From NCBI GenBank assembly GCA_050008495.1, contig JBEKMN010000007.1:1-64000 (forward strand): a DNA stretch of 64,000 nt, written 5' to 3'. This DNA is from CAVROP01 sp050008495. Lineage in GTDB: Bacteria; Acidobacteriota; Terriglobia; UBA7540. The notes below the pieces were generated by a model. That model did no database searches, had not been told where the DNA came from, and worked only from the letters and a program-made list of their open reading frames with translations. Position 1 is the first letter of the stretch. Each line of letters begins with the position of its first letter. Positions 43,202 through 52,150 of this stretch are shown here, piece after piece. The position numbers and the translations under genes were made by a program.

Positions 43202-46147
43202 TTAGAAGTTGAACCTGACTTGCAGATCGAGGTGCCGGTAGCCCATAAAGCCGTTAGCGGTGTTGGATTGGCCGAAGAGAGGTGACCCGATATTGCCCAC
43301 CGGCGGGCCGAGATTGATAATGTTAAACACGTTTCGCACGTTGACGCTGAATTCAAGCGAGTATCTCGAGTTCTCCGCTCCCCCGCCGCCGAACATGCCC
43401 TGACCGCCCCCTCCTCCACCGAGTCCGCGGCCGCCCAGGCCTTGGGGGCCGCCTCTGCCGCCACCGCCGCCGCCGTAGCCTCCACGCCCTGCGCCTCCAT
43501 TCGCGTTGTTCGATGAACCCTTCTTCTCTCCGAAACCGAAGGTCTTCGCCAATCTCAGGTTGAGCGAAAATAGATCGGGCCCGAAGAATTCATAGGGAGG
43601 GATGACCGACGCGCCCTCGACGGGGTAGGTATAAAACGATCCGTATTTTGTCTCCACAGACCCGGGTGCGCCCACGGGCGCCAGCGAGGGCCGGGCGCTG
43701 AACACGCCGGTGCCATAAACGTCCTGGCCGAGCGTGATGTTGAAGGGCCTGCCGGTGCTCGCAATCATGAAGGGGCTGAGGCGGAATCCCTTCGGCATCT
43801 GGATCGACCCGCCCACGAAGGCCTGGTTGCGCGCGACAAACGACGCAGGTCCGTAGTCTTCCGCGATATCGTAGGGATTCATTGGCTGATAGGTGGGACC
43901 GCTTGTATCGCTCTTCGCATAACTGAGTGTGTAGAACCCGAAAGCCGTTGCGCGCTTGCCGCGCAGGCTGAAATTCGCCACCAACTGGTTTTCATTAAAC
44001 AGGCCGACCGATTCGAACTGGTTCAAATATCCCGTTTCCTTTCCGTAGGGAAATGTGCCGGAGAGGGGACCGCAGGTTGTTGTGTCGGCGGGAGCCGAGG
44101 GTGGGCAGAAACTGAAATCTCGTGGGGCATTGATGTTGTTTGCGAGAAGCTGATGCACTCCGTGGGAATTGATGTACGTGACGGACGTGGTGAGCGCCTT
44201 CGTAAACTGGTGCTCGAGCCCGATCGCTGATTGAACGGTGTAGGGCGCGTGGAGATGGGGGTCGATCAGGTCTCTCGTGGAAAGGGAACTGGACAAGCTT
44301 GCCAGGCTACCCAGGAGAGGAATATTCGGGTAGAAACTTGGCGAGTTCACCAGGTATTGCTGCTGATTGATGCCGTTCAAATGCTCGGCAGAGAGGATCT
44401 GCTGTTCCTGAAAGCGGTCGTAGAAAATGCCGAAGCCTGCCCGCAGCACAGCTTTGGGAGTTCTCTTCCCTTGCCCACCGATGCCCCACGCGAAGCCCAC
44501 GCGCGGAGCGAAGTCGGCGTGGTCGTTGATATAGTTCTGAGATTCGAATCGCAGGCCCAGGCTCAGCGAAATGTTTTGCCGGGGCCGCCACGAGTCCTCA
44601 CTATAAAGCCCGGCGTCGAAATAGTTGATGCGGGCCTCCGGAATCCCGGCTGTCAAACTGAACTGGGTTGCACCCGGCACTCCGGCGGTGCAGGGAGCGG
44701 GGCAACTGCCGAGAGCCTTTTCGGCCGCGATGTACTCATTGATGGTGCCAAATGTGAACGCGCCGTTGTATCCCTGGGTTGTGGAGTTCAGGAGGACGTC
44801 ATAGTCACGCAGCCGGCCTCCGAAAGCCAACTGGTGCTTGCCAAAGGTCATGGTGGTGAGGTTCTGCAGTTCGTAATGGTTTTCGGTATCAAGCTGCGTC
44901 TGCGTGGCGTTGCCGCCCGCTGTGAACGCTCCCAGCACATTCACGGCAGGAGTGGTGCTGAAGGGAGTCTGGGTAGTATCGTCGCGCAGAAACTGGAAAC
45001 GAGTTTGGTTGACCGTTCTCGAGCTGATCACTTGCGTGTCACTGATCTGAACCGTATGTTCGACCTCCCGCTGGTCGTACGCTTGCTCCGGAAGCGAAAA
45101 AGACACGATCCCGTCGTTATCTTCAATGTCTTCCCACCACTGGTAGCGCATGGTCAGGACGTTGTTCGAGCTGAGCTGAAGATCGACCCGCGGGGCGATG
45201 GTAGTGCGCGTGAGAGGGTTGATCACTGCCTGGTTGACAGGCACTTGGGCGTAATCAGGCGCGGGGCCCACCGTCACAGCGCTGATCACTTCGCTGTTTT
45301 GAATGTCGCGGCGAAAAGCATCGAGAAAGAAGGAGGCTTTCTTGGTGATCGGCCCGCCGATAGTGCCGTTGAAAAACTCCGTGTGGTAAGGAGGCTGGGT
45401 GACGGCGAATGGGCTTCGGGCATTGAAGGCGCTGTCGTTCCCGTCCGCGAAAAAGTTGCCATGGAACTGGCTGAAGCCAGGCTTGGTGGTGATCTCGATT
45501 CGCCCATAGCCGAGCTTGTCATACTCCGCCGAAAACGGGTTCTGGTTCACGCGGATTTCCAGGATCGCATCCTTGGGTGGAAGCTGTCCGCCGGTGAAAC
45601 CGTCGATGTAAATCTGGCCGCCATTGGGTCCGGCTGACGGCCCGGCCAGAGCCTCGAGTTCGGTCTGCAGTTCGTCCGGGTCGTCCGAGAGTGCCTCGAG
45701 GTCCTTACCGCTGATTATGGTTGCGCTGGCATTATTCTCGGGCGCCACGCTGAGCGTCTGCGCTTGGCCGGTGACGTTCACTTCTTCCTTCTCCTGCTCA
45801 ATTTCGAGCTTGATGTCCAGTTGTAGAACTTGGCCGGCCTTCACCTCGACGCTGGTTTGTTCGAACGGCGCAAAGCCCTGCGCCACCGCGCTCACCGAGT
45901 ACGTTCCAGGCATGAAACCGTTGATCTGGTACGTGCCGTCTTTGCCCACCGTAGCGGCTTTGGCCTGGCCCGGCTGGCCCGGGGCCGGAGTCGCCATCAC
46001 GGAGACGTCCGGGACGACAGCCCCCGAGGGATCTGTCACCTGCCCGCGAATCGTGCCGGTGGCAGTTTGAGCCTGCGCGCGTACAGTCAGCATTGGTAAC
46101 AGCATCGCGCAGATGAGTATGAGCCTACGAACTGCCAGAGATTTCAT
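43202..46147 (-). CDS. TonB-dependent outer-membrane receptor, Oar-like, with a regulatory-like N-domain
   Basis: A 981-residue protein, ATG 46145-46147 with AGGAG five bases upstream and a signal peptide (ILICAMLLPMLTVRAQAQ). It begins with a carboxypeptidase-regulatory-like beta-sandwich (GTIRGQVTDPSGAVVPDVSV, GTYSVSAVAQGF; residues 30-115), then a plug domain (VNVTGQAQTLSV, GGQIYIDGFTGGQLPPKDA, DKLGYGRIEITTKPG) and a large outer-membrane barrel ending in aromatic-terminal LQVRFNF. Residues 880-923 are a Gly-rich loop (about 30 of 44 residues are Gly). Such receptors import oligosaccharides or other large nutrients. The adjoining GH28 gene points to pectin fragments, but specificity is not shown. 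Confidence 0.9.
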   Translation of the reverse strand: MKSLAVRRLILICAMLLPMLTVRAQAQTATGTIRGQVTDPSGAVVPDVSVMATPAPGQPGQAKAATVGKDGTYQINGFMPGTYSVSAVAQGFAPFEQTSVEVKAGQVLQLDIKLEIEQEKEEVNVTGQAQTLSVAPENNASATIISGKDLEALSDDPDELQTELEALAGPSAGPNGGQIYIDGFTGGQLPPKDAILEIRVNQNPFSAEYDKLGYGRIEITTKPGFSQFHGNFFADGNDSAFNARSPFAVTQPPYHTEFFNGTIGGPITKKASFFLDAFRRDIQNSEVISAVTVGPAPDYAQVPVNQAVINPLTRTTIAPRVDLQLSSNNVLTMRYQWWEDIEDNDGIVSFSLPEQAYDQREVEHTVQISDTQVISSRTVNQTRFQFLRDDTTQTPFSTTPAVNVLGAFTAGGNATQTQLDTENHYELQNLTTMTFGKHQLAFGGRLRDYDVLLNSTTQGYNGAFTFGTINEYIAAEKALGSCPAPCTAGVPGATQFSLTAGIPEARINYFDAGLYSEDSWRPRQNISLSLGLRFESQNYINDHADFAPRVGFAWGIGGQGKRTPKAVLRAGFGIFYDRFQEQQILSAEHLNGINQQQYLVNSPSFYPNIPLLGSLASLSSSLSTRDLIDPHLHAPYTVQSAIGLEHQFTKALTTSVTYINSHGVHQLLANNINAPRDFSFCPPSAPADTTTCGPLSGTFPYGKETGYLNQFESVGLFNENQLVANFSLRGKRATAFGFYTLSYAKSDTSGPTYQPMNPYDIAEDYGPASFVARNQAFVGGSIQMPKGFRLSPFMIASTGRPFNITLGQDVYGTGVFSARPSLAPVGAPGSVETKYGSFYTYPVEGASVIPPYEFFGPDLFSLNLRLAKTFGFGEKKGSSNNANGGAGRGGYGGGGGGRGGPQGLGGRGLGGGGGGQGMFGGGGAENSRYSLEFSVNVRNVFNIINLGPPVGNIGSPLFGQSNTANGFMGYRHLDLQVRFNF

Positions 46148-46520
46148 TCATGCTCCTTGTCTTGCAGCACCTTAGGTGCGGTTTTATGCTGCCCTGACTC
46201 TTTGAATTCTTGGGGATATGGCGGGGTAAACCCGCGAACAGGTCGATTCGAACCGCTGCTCATCATCTTGGCTAAAACGGGCATTACGGTCAGCCCTTTG
46301 AAGAAAGGTCGCAGCCCCAGCACACGAAGCCTGGAGGAAGATGCTCAGTTAACCTTGCTAAACTCGCACGTATCGCCCTGTTCCGTACCCCTACACTTCT
46401 ATAGACGGATTAATTGTCAGGTTGGTTTCTTCAGTTTATTTCGGTGCGGCGGGACGGACTGAAGGGGCGGCCAAAAGGGCCAACCCTACGACGCAGTCCT
46501 TTTACACATGCTATTCCGTG
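46148..46520. other. Gene-free interval upstream of the TonB receptor gene
   Basis: No coding potential is convincing in these 373 bases. A GATTCGAACC motif at about 46242-46251 resembles a tRNA T-loop, but no cloverleaf surrounds it. The minus strand next to 46147 must hold the receptor promoter; I could not pick out a clear -35/-10 pair. Confidence 0.4.
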
Positions 46521-48149
46521 CTACCAATTGCCGCTCTCTTTCACAGTTCCCTCTTTCACGTCTGCATCGACCAGATAGTGCGAGTGAACCTCGTGCAATT
46601 CGTTGTTGATGAGGTAAACATGGCGGTTCTGTGGGCCTTTCACTTTGAGGAAAACCTGGGTTCCGGGACGCGCCGTAGAGTTGCGGATCGAGGCATCCTC
46701 AACCCGTTCAAACACCACGGCTGGAATATCCGTCTGCAACTTCGCCGGTCCGCCCACAAAGCCATCCAGGTTCAGTCCCTGCACATCCTGGAAGGAAAGC
46801 GCGCTCTGCCACTGGTTCAATTCGGGCTTCTCCCACGTCACCTGAAGGTCCCTCACTTTGAGATCCCGGGCGAATCGGAATTGCATGGCGTTCACTGTTC
46901 GGTCATAGGCAGCCTCCGGATCGGTGGAGAGAAATAGCTTGATGTTCTCCAGGCTGATGTTCTGGAGCCAGCTCTGGGGATGGCCGAGGATCAGGCAAGA
47001 GCCTTTGCCGTGCGCGATGACGTTGCGGACGATGACGTTCCGAATCGACCCCGCGGGTGGCTCATCGGGCTTCGGCGGCAGACCCTGGCTCTCGCTGCGG
47101 CGCTGGATGGTGAAGTAGAGGGGATCTCCATTGCCCCACCAGAACCAGTCGAAACGCTGCGTGTTGACAACCAGATTCGACAGCACCACGTTGTCCACAT
47201 AACCTCCGTCGTACACCATGAAGGCAATGCCGCGATTCGAGCCTGTAATCACGCAATTGTCCACCGTCACATTGCGCACGCTATTCATGTTGCCGTCGCA
47301 GAATTTCAGGGCGCTGGAGGCCGAGGAGAGGCGGCAATTGGTGATGGTGATGTTTTCGCATGGCAGCGGTGGTCCCCACTCGTTCGAGGAATAGAAAACG
47401 ATGCCGTCGTCGCCGGTCTCGATGGTGCTATTGGCGATGCGCACGTCCTTGCAGCCGTCCGGGTCGATGCCGTCGGCCCACACGCCATACTTCAGGCTGG
47501 TATGGATGTATACCCCGTCGATGGTCAGACGTTCGCAGGCGTAAGGATTGATGGTCCAACTCGGCGAATCGAGAAACGACAGCCCGGCAATTCTCACGTC
47601 TTTGCAGCGCAGGAGCAGAACCATGTGCGGGTACACCTTGCGCGTGTGAAGGTCCTTCGGAAAAGAGCGCATCAGGGGCTTGCCCAGCTTCTCCGCCAGG
47701 AGTTGGTTATCGCGGATGTAGGCGTCATTGAAATCATTCAACCGCCACTCGTACTCCGCTTGGCCGTCAATGGTTCCCCGGCCCTCGATGGAGATGTTCT
47801 CCAGGTCCTCGCCGTAAAGCAGCGTGCTCTTGTCAAAGGCGGCGTCGTATTGGGCCGCAAACAGCGTAGCGCCGCTTTCAACATAAAATCTGACATGGCT
47901 GCGCAGGTGAATGGTTCCGGACGTGTACTCGCCGGGCGGCAGATAAACCGTTCCTCCCCCGGCTTTGGCGCAGGCATCCACCGCTTTCTGAATGGCCTGT
48001 TGGGCGTAGTCCGCTTTCCTGCCCGTGGCGCCGTAGTCCTTCACGTTGAATATTGCGACATTCCCTTCCGCTCCCAAGAGTGGCGCGGCAAGCGTCACTA
48101 GAATTACAGAGAATAACCAACGCGTTCTTGCGACAAGCGGGTGTGACAT
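46521..48149 (-). CDS. Secreted polygalacturonase-type glycoside hydrolase (GH28)
   Basis: A 542-residue protein. Two adjacent ATGs exist; the second (48147-48149) has the better distance to GGAGG. Signal peptide: WLFSVILVTLAAPLLGAEG. GH28 features: VKDYGATGRKADYAQQAIQ and GGGTVYLPPGEYTSGTIHL at the start of the beta-helix, WADGIDPDGCKDVRI and STIETGDDGIVFYS holding the paired catalytic aspartates, and CENITITNCRLSSASSALK. The canonical NTDG and GHG motifs are altered (DPDG; SSALKFCDG), as in more distant GH28 members such as exo-acting or rhamnogalacturonan-type enzymes. The likely reaction is hydrolysis of galacturonic-acid linkages in pectin. It is transcribed in line with the TonB receptor. 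Confidence 0.87.
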   Translation of the reverse strand: MSHPLVARTRWLFSVILVTLAAPLLGAEGNVAIFNVKDYGATGRKADYAQQAIQKAVDACAKAGGGTVYLPPGEYTSGTIHLRSHVRFYVESGATLFAAQYDAAFDKSTLLYGEDLENISIEGRGTIDGQAEYEWRLNDFNDAYIRDNQLLAEKLGKPLMRSFPKDLHTRKVYPHMVLLLRCKDVRIAGLSFLDSPSWTINPYACERLTIDGVYIHTSLKYGVWADGIDPDGCKDVRIANSTIETGDDGIVFYSSNEWGPPLPCENITITNCRLSSASSALKFCDGNMNSVRNVTVDNCVITGSNRGIAFMVYDGGYVDNVVLSNLVVNTQRFDWFWWGNGDPLYFTIQRRSESQGLPPKPDEPPAGSIRNVIVRNVIAHGKGSCLILGHPQSWLQNISLENIKLFLSTDPEAAYDRTVNAMQFRFARDLKVRDLQVTWEKPELNQWQSALSFQDVQGLNLDGFVGGPAKLQTDIPAVVFERVEDASIRNSTARPGTQVFLKVKGPQNRHVYLINNELHEVHSHYLVDADVKEGTVKESGNW

Positions 48150-48281
48150 CATTCCTCCCTGTCGGGGCAAACGTTGTGGTTGCCCCAGGACGGCTACAAT
48201 AGCCGCCCCTACGTCTATACAATCCAATCGAAGCGTGTTTATAATGCGCAGTCACTTGCAAGTCAATGAGTTCCTACGCCT

Positions 48282-49520
48282 ATGAACCGAAGAACCTTTC
48301 TTCCATACCTTGTGACGCCGGCGCTTGCCGCGTCTTTCGAGCGGGTGGCAGCCCTTTCGAGCTATACTCCCACCATGAAAATCACTCGCATCGAAACCAC
48401 CTATTGGCGCTCCGGAAGTGATCTGCCCTGGAAACCGAACTGGGTTTGGGTGCGTGTCCATACCGATTCGGGGTTGGTCGGTCTGGGTGAAACCTACCCG
48501 CGGAACGAAGTAGAGGCAAGCGTGGTGCACTCCACTATCGCGGGTCTTTTGTTGGGGCGCGACCCGCGCGACATCGAGCGCATCTGGGCTGATTTGTACC
48601 GCACCTTCGACTTTCAGGTTACGGGCGGCGCCGAGATGCGGGCCCTGAGCGCCATCGATTTGGCTCTATGGGACCTGCTGGGAAAGGCCCTCGGCCAGCC
48701 TGTTTATCGCCTGCTGGGCGGCAAGTCAAACCCCGAGGTGCGCCTCTATAACACTTGTTTTCCGCATAAGTACGACTTCACTAAAGAGCCGGACAAAATC
48801 ATGCGCGAGCTGATCGACCGCTACGGGATCAAGGCGATCAAGATCTGGCCGTTCGATCGGGCCGCGCACGGCAATCAGCATGAATACATCACCGGCGCTG
48901 ACCTCGAAGAAGGCCTCTACCCGGTCCGCCTGTTGCGCGACAAATTCGCGAACGAGATTGAAATCCTCATGGAGTTCCACTCCGGCTGGGACCTGACTTC
49001 GGCAATCCGGATCGCCAAGGCGCTCGAACCCTACCGGCCGATGTGGCTTGAGGACATGCTGCTGCCCGGCAATTTCGAGCAGTACCGGCAATTGGCCGAG
49101 GCCACGTCGATTCCACTCACCATCAGCGAACGCCTGGCGGGGCGCATGCAATTCCTGCGACTGCTCGAATCGCGCGCGGCCAGATACGTGATGTTCGATG
49201 TGACCTGGTGCGGCGGGCTAAGCGAGGCGAGGAAGATTGCCAACATGGCCGAAGCCTTCGAGTTACCGGTGGCCCCGCACACCGCGGGCGGGCCGCTCCT
49301 CTTTTACGCCTCGACGCACCTCGCAACCGCGCTCACCAACCTGGCCATCCAGGAAAGTTGCCAGGTGTTTTACGAATCCACCTGGCCCGCCATGCTCAGT
49401 AATCCGCTGGTCCCCAAGGATGGCGCTGTGCGCGTCCCCGAATTGCCGGGTTTCGGAATGGAGATCAAGCCGGAGGTGTGGACTCACCCTGCGGCCGTCA
49501 CACGGGCGACAACCCTGTAG
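48282..49520 (+). CDS. Enolase-superfamily sugar-acid dehydratase-like enzyme with a Tat-like leader
   Basis: A 412-residue protein. ATG 48282 opens with NRRTFLPYLVTPALAAS, a short twin-arginine-like leader; an internal ATG (residue 32, MKITRIETTYW) would give a normal cytosolic enzyme, and neither start has a strong ribosome site. Superfamily residues: KAIKIWPFD (K184, K187), ILMEFHSGW (E231 in the first metal position), MWLEDMLLP (E257), ISERLAG (E283) and VAPHTAGGP (H333). The pattern is close to mandelate-racemase-subgroup dehydratases of the galactonate type, expected to act on a sugar acid. The leader, if used, would put it in the periplasm. Confidence 0.8.
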   Translation: MNRRTFLPYLVTPALAASFERVAALSSYTPTMKITRIETTYWRSGSDLPWKPNWVWVRVHTDSGLVGLGETYPRNEVEASVVHSTIAGLLLGRDPRDIERIWADLYRTFDFQVTGGAEMRALSAIDLALWDLLGKALGQPVYRLLGGKSNPEVRLYNTCFPHKYDFTKEPDKIMRELIDRYGIKAIKIWPFDRAAHGNQHEYITGADLEEGLYPVRLLRDKFANEIEILMEFHSGWDLTSAIRIAKALEPYRPMWLEDMLLPGNFEQYRQLAEATSIPLTISERLAGRMQFLRLLESRAARYVMFDVTWCGGLSEARKIANMAEAFELPVAPHTAGGPLLFYASTHLATALTNLAIQESCQVFYESTWPAMLSNPLVPKDGAVRVPELPGFGMEIKPEVWTHPAAVTRATTL

Positions 49521-49521
49521 G

Positions 49522-49541
49522 GGGGACGGCTTGCCGTCCCC
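49522..49541. terminator. Perfect hairpin between two convergent genes
   Basis: GGGGACGGC pairs with GCCGTCCCC, nine bases each side, directly after the enolase-type gene and 37 bases from the end of the convergent Gfo/Idh/MocA gene. Position suits a bidirectional terminator, but there is no T-tract. GGCAAGCCGTCCCC recurs near 41232, so it is also a repeat word. Confidence 0.45.
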
Positions 49542-49577
49542 TCACCGGCCATCGCGGTGGTTGGGCAAGCCCTACAC

Positions 49578-51125
49578 CTACCATTGCCACCCAGTCCGAT
49601 ACTCCGGCTGAATGAGTTTGTCAGCCGAGGGAACGTTCGAAGCCCGCAGTCCCGCAGCGTCCCACACCAGTTTTCGGCCGACGCGTTGCGCGACGTTGCC
49701 GAGCAGGATGGTTTCCGTCACTTTGGCCTCGAACTCAAAATTCGCGCCCGGAACGGTTTTGCCGCCTTTACAGGCGTCCAGCCATTCTCGATTGTGGCCC
49801 GGCGAGCGAGGCAGCGTCTTCGGTGGCGGCGTAAAGCCATTCATCTTGGACGCCGGAATGAGCCGGGGACGCTCGCCCATGAATCCGCACAAGATGGTTC
49901 CCCTCTCGCCGACAAACATCAGGCCTTCTCTCTCGAGTTGCCGTTCCTCTTCGAGTTCCGGCGGCCGCTCCGGCTTCAACGCGCCGTCGTACCAGGTGAG
50001 GTGCACGGGGGGCATCACGCCGCGTGCGGGGAAGTTCCAGTGGAGGATCGAAGCCTGGGGGTAGGTTTCTTCGTACATCTCCGTGGACGTGGCCTCGACG
50101 GTCTCCGGGGCCTCCAGTTTCAACACGCGGAAGATTGTGTCAAAGCTGTAGCAGCCCATATCGCCGATGGCTCCGTTGCCGAAGTCATGCCACCCGCGCC
50201 AAATGACAGGGCAGTATGCAGGATGATACGGACGCGCGGGCGAGGGGCCGACCCAGAGATCCCAGTCGAAACCCTTGGGCACAGGGACTTCTCCCTGCGG
50301 TCGGTCGAGCGCTTGCGGCCACACCGGACGATTGGACCAGTTGATCACCTCCCGCACGTCTCCGATGGCGCCGCCCCAAACCCACTCGCACAGGACGCGT
50401 GTATCTTCCGTAGCCTGGTTAACCACCGCCACCTGCGTGGCGACGCCTGCTTCTCGCGCCACCTCGGCCATGCGTCGCGCTTCGAAGACGGCGTGAGTCA
50501 TGGGCTTCTGACAGAATACGTGTTTGTGCTTCTTCATCGCGGCCACGGAGATGTGGGCATGCCAATGGTCAGGCGTACAAACCACTACGCCGTCGATATC
50601 ATTTTCCTTCTCGAGCAGCTCGCGAAAGTCGTTATAGGCCGCGCAACCGCGATACGCTGCGGACTTCTGCCGGGTCGCGTAGTAGGCTTCCACCACCTTT
50701 TGCGCGGGCTCGCGCCCGCAAACGCCTCCCCAAGTGAGGGTCGTGCGGGTAAGACGAATCTCCCGTTCGGTGCTCAGCCATGACGCCCAATCTGCATAGC
50801 GGGGACCGAGCAACTTTCCGACGGAATTGCGGAATTCGTGGCGGCTCCATTCGGGGTAGTCAGCGCTGCGTAGGTTCGGGTCGCAGACCGCAGTGACGTG
50901 CACGTCCTCCTCCGCCAAGAATTCCAGCATCACGCGCATCCCCTGCGATCCGGTTCCAATACAGGCGATGTTCACCTTGTCGCTGGGCGCGACGCGACCG
51001 CTTCCTCCCAAAACGTGTCGCGGGAGAATCGTAAATGCCGACGCTGCCAGCCCGCTCAGAACGCTGCGGCGGGTTATCGGGATTGAGCCGAGCTTGGCCG
51101 CGTTTGCACGATCATGTGAGTCCAT
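49578..51125 (-). CDS. Tat-exported Gfo/Idh/MocA-family oxidoreductase (long form)
   Basis: A 515-residue protein. AAAGGAG lies eight bases before the ATG. The leader contains ITRRSVLSGLAASAFTILP. The Rossmann domain reads VNIACIGTGSQGMRVMLEF; the sugar-binding and catalytic motifs are VVCTPDHWHAHIS and VFCQKPMTHAV, where the usual EKP is QKP. The C-terminal domain includes NWSNRPVWPQALDRP and GFDWDLWVGPSPARPYHP, followed by HNREWLDACKGGK. The family's lysine is kept, but the Glu to Gln change is worth noting. Compared with the two other copies in this window, it has an extra stretch near residues 95-145. Confidence 0.85.
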   Translation of the reverse strand: MDSHDRANAAKLGSIPITRRSVLSGLAASAFTILPRHVLGGSGRVAPSDKVNIACIGTGSQGMRVMLEFLAEEDVHVTAVCDPNLRSADYPEWSRHEFRNSVGKLLGPRYADWASWLSTEREIRLTRTTLTWGGVCGREPAQKVVEAYYATRQKSAAYRGCAAYNDFRELLEKENDIDGVVVCTPDHWHAHISVAAMKKHKHVFCQKPMTHAVFEARRMAEVAREAGVATQVAVVNQATEDTRVLCEWVWGGAIGDVREVINWSNRPVWPQALDRPQGEVPVPKGFDWDLWVGPSPARPYHPAYCPVIWRGWHDFGNGAIGDMGCYSFDTIFRVLKLEAPETVEATSTEMYEETYPQASILHWNFPARGVMPPVHLTWYDGALKPERPPELEEERQLEREGLMFVGERGTILCGFMGERPRLIPASKMNGFTPPPKTLPRSPGHNREWLDACKGGKTVPGANFEFEAKVTETILLGNVAQRVGRKLVWDAAGLRASNVPSADKLIQPEYRTGWQW

Positions 51126-51262
51126 TGATCATTGCTCCTTTCACTCGATGAGCTCAGTTTCAGCGCGTGATTATACACCTAACTCCAGATACAATACTCA
51201 AACCTGCCGGTGCGGGTCGGCTGGAGACGCGGGGACAGGGCGGCGGTGAAGGAGCGATGCAC

Positions 51263-52039
51263 ATGGAACCATCGGGCAAGGCACCATCGAAGGGAAACTT
51301 GGCAGGGCGAGTGGCCTTAGTGACGGGAGGATCGCGAGGTATCGGACGCGCCACGTGCATCGAGTTAGCTCGGCAAGGCGCGGCGGTGGCGGTCCTCTGC
51401 CGAAGGCGCATCAAGGATGCTCAACAAGTGGTCGAGCAGATCGAATCGGCAACGGGCCGCGGCCTGGCGATCGAGGCCGACGTGCTCGATCCGGAAGCGA
51501 TCAAGCGTTCGGCCAGAGAAGCTGCCGCCAGGCTGGGAAACGTTGACATTCTGGTGAACAACGCCGGCGAGATGACTGATTTCTCTGTGCTCGAGATGAA
51601 AGATGAAGATTGGGAAAAGTCTCTGGCCATCAACTTAACCTCAGCCTTCCGCTATGTGCGCGAGTGCATTCCCTCCATGAAGGAACGACGCTGGGGGCGA
51701 ATCATCAATGTGTCGTCGCAGGTGGTTTATACCGGGTCGAACAATCACGCCCACTACGCCGCCGCCAAATCGGGGCTCCTGGGATTCACCTTTTCTTTAA
51801 CGAAAGAGCTGGGGCCTTTCGGAATCACGGCGAACGTGGTGGCCCCGGGGCGTATCGTCACGGATCTGCTGCTGGAGCGGATGGCCGGGCGAGAACAGGA
51901 ATGGATGAGCCAGACCCCCATGCGGCGTTTTGGGCAGCCCGAGGAAGTGGCAGCCGCCATCGCCTTCCTGGCCTCGGAAGGTGCCAGTTATATCACCGGC
52001 GCGGTCCTCAACGTGAACGGCGGATTGGTGATGGGGTGA
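51263..52039 (+). CDS. Short-chain dehydrogenase/reductase (FabG-like)
   Basis: A 258-residue enzyme with TGGSRGIGRATCIEL, a D in EADVLDPEA, NNAGEMTD, the catalytic serine in INVSSQVVY, YAAAKSGLLGF and PGRIVTDLL. AAGGAG lies eight bases before ATG 51263; ATG 51257 is too close to it. NAD(P)-dependent oxidation or reduction of an alcohol is expected. L-rhamnose 1-dehydrogenases belong to this family and would link GH78 to rhamnonate dehydratase, but no motif proves it. It is divergent from the Gfo/Idh/MocA gene. Confidence 0.87.
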   Translation: MEPSGKAPSKGNLAGRVALVTGGSRGIGRATCIELARQGAAVAVLCRRRIKDAQQVVEQIESATGRGLAIEADVLDPEAIKRSAREAAARLGNVDILVNNAGEMTDFSVLEMKDEDWEKSLAINLTSAFRYVRECIPSMKERRWGRIINVSSQVVYTGSNNHAHYAAAKSGLLGFTFSLTKELGPFGITANVVAPGRIVTDLLLERMAGREQEWMSQTPMRRFGQPEEVAAAIAFLASEGASYITGAVLNVNGGLVMG

Positions 52040-52150
52040 GGGAATTGAGTGATTGATTCATTGAGTCATTGACTCATTCCGAATTGAAAAATGGCCATCT
52101 CCCTTGGGGAAACGGGTGAGGGGTTGCTTTGGTTACAATGACCGAGAACC

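Noticed and set aside
44231..45637. 468-residue plus-strand frame
   Set aside because: Antisense to the TonB receptor, whose barrel, plug and signal peptide are clear.
46230..46265. tRNA-like GATTCGAACC motif
   Set aside because: Flanking bases do not form T, anticodon or acceptor stems.
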